A stretch of DNA of 64,000 nt, from the NCBI RefSeq assembly GCF_004210375.1, contig NC_134837.1, forward strand, positions 164,279,310 through 164,343,309, written 5' to 3'. Shown piece by piece: positions 60,272-64,000 of the stretch; within the stretch, counting starts at the first letter, position 1; every line of letters begins with the position of its first letter. The DNA comes from Tachypleus tridentatus. Its lineage: Eukaryota; Arthropoda; Merostomata; Xiphosura; Limulidae. The notes beneath the pieces are model-generated. The model did no database searches and was not told the DNA's origin. It saw only the letters and a list, made by a program, of their open reading frames with translations. The translations under genes and the position numbers were made by a program.

Positions 60272-60909
60272 TTGTGAGTCCAGCATTTCTGCTATCAAAA
60301 GAATGAATAAATGGATCAAAATTGTGACACCCTACCTGTTTGGAACCAATGGATTCTAATTCACTTATGGATTTTTATTCACTATTTAAATCACATTCAA
60401 AGCTTAAAACAATTGAATTTGATGATGATGAAAAATCTAAAAGGTTTTCTTCTTCTTTGGAATAATTATCATGTGCTTATGCTTCAGTTTCATCTTTTAA
60501 TGAAAAATATTTTCTGATGCATCCTTGCTTTTCTGCTTCATGACTTACACTGACAAAATGACTCGTATGCAACTCTTTGAATGGGTGCGGTCACTACGGT
60601 GCGAGGGTTTTGCCAGCTAATGTTTTCAGCCTGTATGAGCAAAAAGAATGAAATTATCAATTGATTATGGTAGCTTTTTCCTAAGAAAACATCAGTAGAT
60701 AATGGCTGCTGTTTAAGGGTTAAAGGCATAAGTGAAGTATACACTGATTTTTTTACATATAAAGTAGAAAGAATTCTAAACACCTTTACAGAAACGTGGC
60801 AGTATTTACTTGTTGAAACTGAAGATCTGTGTTTGTGTGTGTGTAATTTACCATAAAACTGTCATAGTTGTTTAATAATCAGAACTACTAGAACAAATTT
60901 TATTTTTAG

Positions 60910-61009
60910 AACTTGCTCAGAAAGCCAGAAGTGTTGAAGAAATTGAAGCTGATTTGAAGCAGTTAGTCTTGGGTGATAAAGATAAAGAAAAGGAAAAAAT
61001 ATGTCCTTT
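60910..61009 (+). CDS. EIF4ENIF1: 4E-T coding exon 10 (residues 483-515)
   Basis: The acceptor is atttttag. The exon encodes LAQKARSVEEIEADLKQLVL and then a Lys/Asp/Glu-rich tail (GDKDKEKEKICP). SVEEIEADLKQL aligns with the vertebrate SVEEVEAGLKGL. I place the donor at gtataa (61010), leaving two bases of codon 516. No GT falls on a codon boundary here, so the exon cannot end in phase 0, and this choice fixes the acceptor of the next exon. A later donor at 61016 (gttggc) has a poorer match. Confidence 0.85.
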
Positions 61010-61830
61010 GTATAAGTTGGCAAGTTTTATTTTTACATCAATAGAATAGTTAAAAACAGCAAGTTTATATAAGTAAATTACATGGCTGTATGGTGTTTGT
61101 AAATTAATATGTTAAAATGAAAATCAAGCCAGTACAGAAGTATGGAAGAAATTTTTTAACTTGGTTTGAGAAGTACCTGTGCAAAATCTCAAGAACCATA
61201 GGAGCTTTTGGTGATTAAGAAAATGTCACCAAATCACAAATTCATTTAAGGATGTATTGGAAGAGGCAAAAGGATAGGAAAGGATTACATTGATTAGTGT
61301 GATGTAAGGTAGTCAGTTAATCACAATTGTAATTAACTGTGTTAATGTCACAAAAATAATAAACTTGTTCAAATTAGTGTTTCTGATGATTACTATATTG
61401 AGTTATAATAACTACTCAGTAATCTTTTTTATTATTATTATTAATTCAATTTTGCTCAAAATTAGTTGATTTAGTGTCATAGCTCACAAAAATAATCAAT
61501 AATTAATTGAAATTACCTCCTGGTATTAATACTTTTTATTATTCTGATTATTCATGTTATTGATATATTGCTGTTATCTTTGTTGTTAAGCAAAAAGCTA
61601 CATAATGAACTATATGTTCTTTTTCCAACCTAGATATGTAACTCAAACTTGCAATATTAAATTTTTTTAACCAACTTTTGTGAATCAATAAGTTAAATGT
61701 AATAACTTAATCATTTCAATAATCACTTGATTAACATATCTCACTAATTTTCTAGGTTTAATATTTAGTTATATAAAATATAAATCTAGCATTCTAAGTA
61801 GGTTAAAATTTCCAAAAGGTGAATTGTTTA

Positions 61831-63406
61831 ACCCTTTTGCAACAGGCCAGGGGTCAAAGGCCATGTCATCCTGTTGATTTGCATTCAAAATTTTATTGAA
61901 CAACTATTTTACGAACTTATGTCAGTAAGTTTGGAATCAAATTATAGATTATAATTCAAATTTTAATGTTATATACAAGTTAATTTCTTAATTTAGAAGT
62001 AAATATCAAAGGAACATGCCTAAATATAGATTTCAGTGAGTCACATGGTATGTTATTAAATGCAACACTGGATAAAATTAGATGTTTGTGATGTCAAAAT
62101 ACCAAGTCTGTAGTTTTGTATAACTTAGGAACTTAAATTACTAATATTGACAAGCTGGAATATAAAATGAGAACTTTGTATCTTTTTATTTTGCTGAGAA
62201 ATGGCTTATGTACCGAATCAAACATAGTAGACTCATTCACCTCTTTCTATTTTTAGAAACAGTCTCTTATACACATTTACTTCAATATTATAGTATGTGA
62301 ATAACCAATCAACAATTTAGAATGTTTCCTGAGGGGTTTTCTTGGCCATTTTAATCTGTGAAAAGGCTATCACATTCATTTGAACCAAGATTTCAAGAGG
62401 TTAGGTTGTGTCTTTAATCTACTCAATGTTTCATATTTTTTAAACCTAAATACATTTTAGTTACTAAGCTCATCAGTATAGTTATCAATGTTTTTTTGGT
62501 TATTAAACTGTATCTATAAAACCTAAAGAAAAAAAAAACATTGTTTGATATCTTCCACGTGTGAAATTTTAAAGGGACTTAGCAAGCAAGCTATGTGCAG
62601 CAACAACCAAATTCAAAGGTTATAACTAGAAGAGATAATTGTTTACTTTATCTATTGTTCTGTATTTTAAGAAAAATAAGTTTGATAATTTATTTGTAAA
62701 TAGTGATAATCTATGTACCTATATAATTTGTAATATTTGAAATGTGACTATGTTACTAAATAATAGTCCACTAAAACACAGCCAAGACATGGAAGACTGA
62801 AGGTCAGTTTTATATTACTGAATATGTTACATGAGTGCACATGTACCACATCAGTGAAAGTTGTGTAATGTTAGCTAAGCTTGACTGGAAGGTCAATATA
62901 ATAAAAAATAGTAAACAAATATATAGTATTATGAGACATAAGCCACTTAGGCTAAACATTTGTATTTTCTTGTAATATGTAGCTGTTTTAGCATGAAAAA
63001 AGCATAATGTATATTTATTTTCTAATTTTTTTATGATGGTTACGAGGTTGGTCAAGTGACAGACCTTGCACAGTTAGGGTAAAGAAAATAACATAAAATA
63101 TAAAGTCTTGCTGAAAACAAACATTTGAAATATATTTAGAAGTTTTTAGAAATTATGTAAATAATATTTGAGATTTTTGGAATGAAGAATATTTTTTAAT
63201 TGTAACTTGAAATCACCTTCTGCTAAGGCTAGTAAAGAAACAATCTTGATATATTCACAGACAAATCTTTAGTAAATTCTTTATTAAAAGACTACCAAAT
63301 TTTGTGAAGATACACATGTTGTATCAAATGCTATAGTGCAAATACTTAACATGTGCAAACATGTAGATGAACTCGTATATATTTTACCAAGCCCGTTGTG
63401 AAAGGG
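61831..63406 (+). mobile_element. TTAA-flanked repeat family, longest copy 10
   Basis: The left end is TTAA then CCCTTTTGCAACAGG. The right end, reverse-complemented, begins CCCTTTCACAACGGG, with the outer TTAA changed to CTGA. Length about 1576 bp. It aligns over most of its length with copies 1 and 3 and, in reverse, with copies 2, 4 and 8. The core around 63030 reads atggttacgaggttggtcaa and then gcacagttagggtaaagaaa. No coding frame. Confidence 0.85.
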
Positions 63407-63752
63407 CTGAGAGATTAGTGATGTTACTCTTGTAATTAATTATAATAATGGCTTAGTTTTGTTTATATTTTCAGCTTAAGAAGTTAATGAAAAAAATTTA
63501 GTTATATTAGTGTTGCAACTTTATTAACACTTTAAAGAAACTGTTATCCCATTCAGTTTTCTGGATTTGTTTATTAATCTTTGTTTCTACTTATATTTGG
63601 AAATATTATTAAGTTATGTAACTTTGAGGAAATGTTTTGTGTTTAAAATAAAACTACAAATGCACATTTTTCAAGTGTAGCATTTTTATTATTTGTTTTA
63701 AAACTTTTTTTTGATATTAATGTGAATATTATGTCCAGTTAACCCAACTTAG

Positions 63753-63889
63753 GACAGATGGGAATTCTCCTCCAACAATCAGTCTGGGACCGTTAGACTT
63801 GTCCACAGTTTTGCAAGAAGCAGATACAGTAGGTGCAATGAAGAGTGAATCACACACAAATCCAGCTTTGACCCAAATGTTACAATGTG
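63753..63889 (+). CDS. EIF4ENIF1: 4E-T coding exon 11 (residues 516-561), last in window
   Basis: The acceptor is cccaacttag at 63751-63752. It completes codon 516 as Leu and gives TDGNSPPTISLGPLDLSTVL followed by QEADTVGAMKSESHTNPALT and QMLQC. The donor is gtaaga at 63890. A stronger-looking acceptor 14 bp upstream (atgtccag, 63738) would give an open frame only in phase 0, which the previous exon cannot supply, so I reject it. The segment has only weak resemblance to vertebrate 4E-T. The gene continues to the right of the window. Confidence 0.8.
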
Positions 63890-64000
63890 GTAAGATATAG
63901 TAATGTAAATGTTAGTGAATAAATAAATATGGGAAAAAAAATTTAAAACATGTCAACCATGCAGGTGCATGATTAGAACAAAACAAGAGTTGGTAATTAG

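Larger units (their letters stand above)
58701..60719 (-). mobile_element. piggyBac-type transposon with intact ends, decayed transposase
   Basis: Perfect 14-bp inverted ends CCCTTAAACAGCAG are flanked by TTAA on both sides (58697-58700 and 60720-60723), the exact target duplication of piggyBac. Length 2019 bp. A broken transposase runs on the - strand (60193 to about 59290). The inserted copy lies in intron 9, opposite to the gene. It contains a (TA)n run at 60246-60271. Confidence 0.95.
5111..63889 (+). other. EIF4ENIF1: 4E-T (EIF4ENIF1-like) gene, partial, 11 coding exons
   Basis: This is the only host gene recognised. Eleven exons, each bounded by AG and GT, splice into one uninterrupted frame of 1684 nt, giving 561 complete codons. 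The product matches the order of landmarks I know from vertebrate 4E-T: a Y-x4-L-L eIF4E-binding motif, a WDP segment, an EPEW/SETIEL segment, an FDF motif, an SRFSxWF block and an acidic SVEEIEADLKQL segment. Family knowledge: 4E-T is a nucleocytoplasmic shuttling protein that binds eIF4E and DDX6, represses translation and supports P-body formation and mRNA decay. Vertebrate 4E-T is close to 1000 residues, so roughly the C-terminal 40% should lie beyond the right edge. Coding introns measure 8350, 5673, 12880, 11320, 5510, 3090, 723, 2145, 4616 and 2743 bp. An acceptor at 5109-5110, upstream of the ATG, implies a non-coding first exon that I could not place. Confidence 0.93.

Noticed and set aside
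63739-63752. Upstream acceptor for the last exon
   Set aside because: It is open only in phase 0, which the preceding exon cannot provide with any GT donor.

Overview
This is an AT-rich animal genomic window with one recognisable host gene and no bacterial features. The gene, on the + strand, encodes the eIF4E transporter 4E-T (EIF4ENIF1 family). Eleven coding exons, spread over about 59 kb with introns of 0.7 to 12.9 kb, join into one open frame of 561 complete codons plus one base (1684 nt), starting at 5156. The gene runs off the right edge, so the C-terminal part is missing. The conserved landmarks are the eIF4E-binding motif YTKDQLL, a GLWDP segment, the EPEW...SETIEL motif, an FDF motif and an SRFSSWF block. 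An acceptor upstream of the ATG shows that at least one non-coding 5' exon lies further upstream, but I could not place it.

The long introns, the AT content and two tRNA-derived SINE families resembling ones I associate with chelicerates point to an arthropod, most likely a horseshoe crab. This is an inference from memory of repeat families and was not searched.

Most of the rest is mobile DNA, largely intronic. From left to right: a decayed Ty3/gypsy-like LTR retrotransposon on the - strand (1 to about 2240, cut by the window edge); a tRNA-SINE with target duplications (3066-3338); the first of about ten copies of a TTAA-flanked repeat family; a LINE 3' end (17795-18410); a repeat island (about 21960-28526) with inverted repeat copies, a foldback element, a near-perfect 311-bp tandem duplication and a 3.9-kb LINE lacking its endonuclease; a 29-bp minisatellite in intron 4 (30022-30253); a Tigger/pogo element (32713-34307); an element with inverted repeats of about 830 bp around an unfamiliar protein domain (34964-37567); a deleted mariner (39470-40377); and a piggyBac element with intact ends (58701-60719).

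The gene appears functional at the sequence level: all exon phases join and no stop codon interrupts the frame. Every transposable-element reading frame I could follow is broken by stops, frameshifts, deletions or loss of catalytic residues, so the repeats look like fossils. The least familiar objects are the long-inverted-repeat element at 35-37.5 kb and the abundant TTAA repeat family. I found no previously undescribed host system, RNA gene, CRISPR array or virus that I could support.
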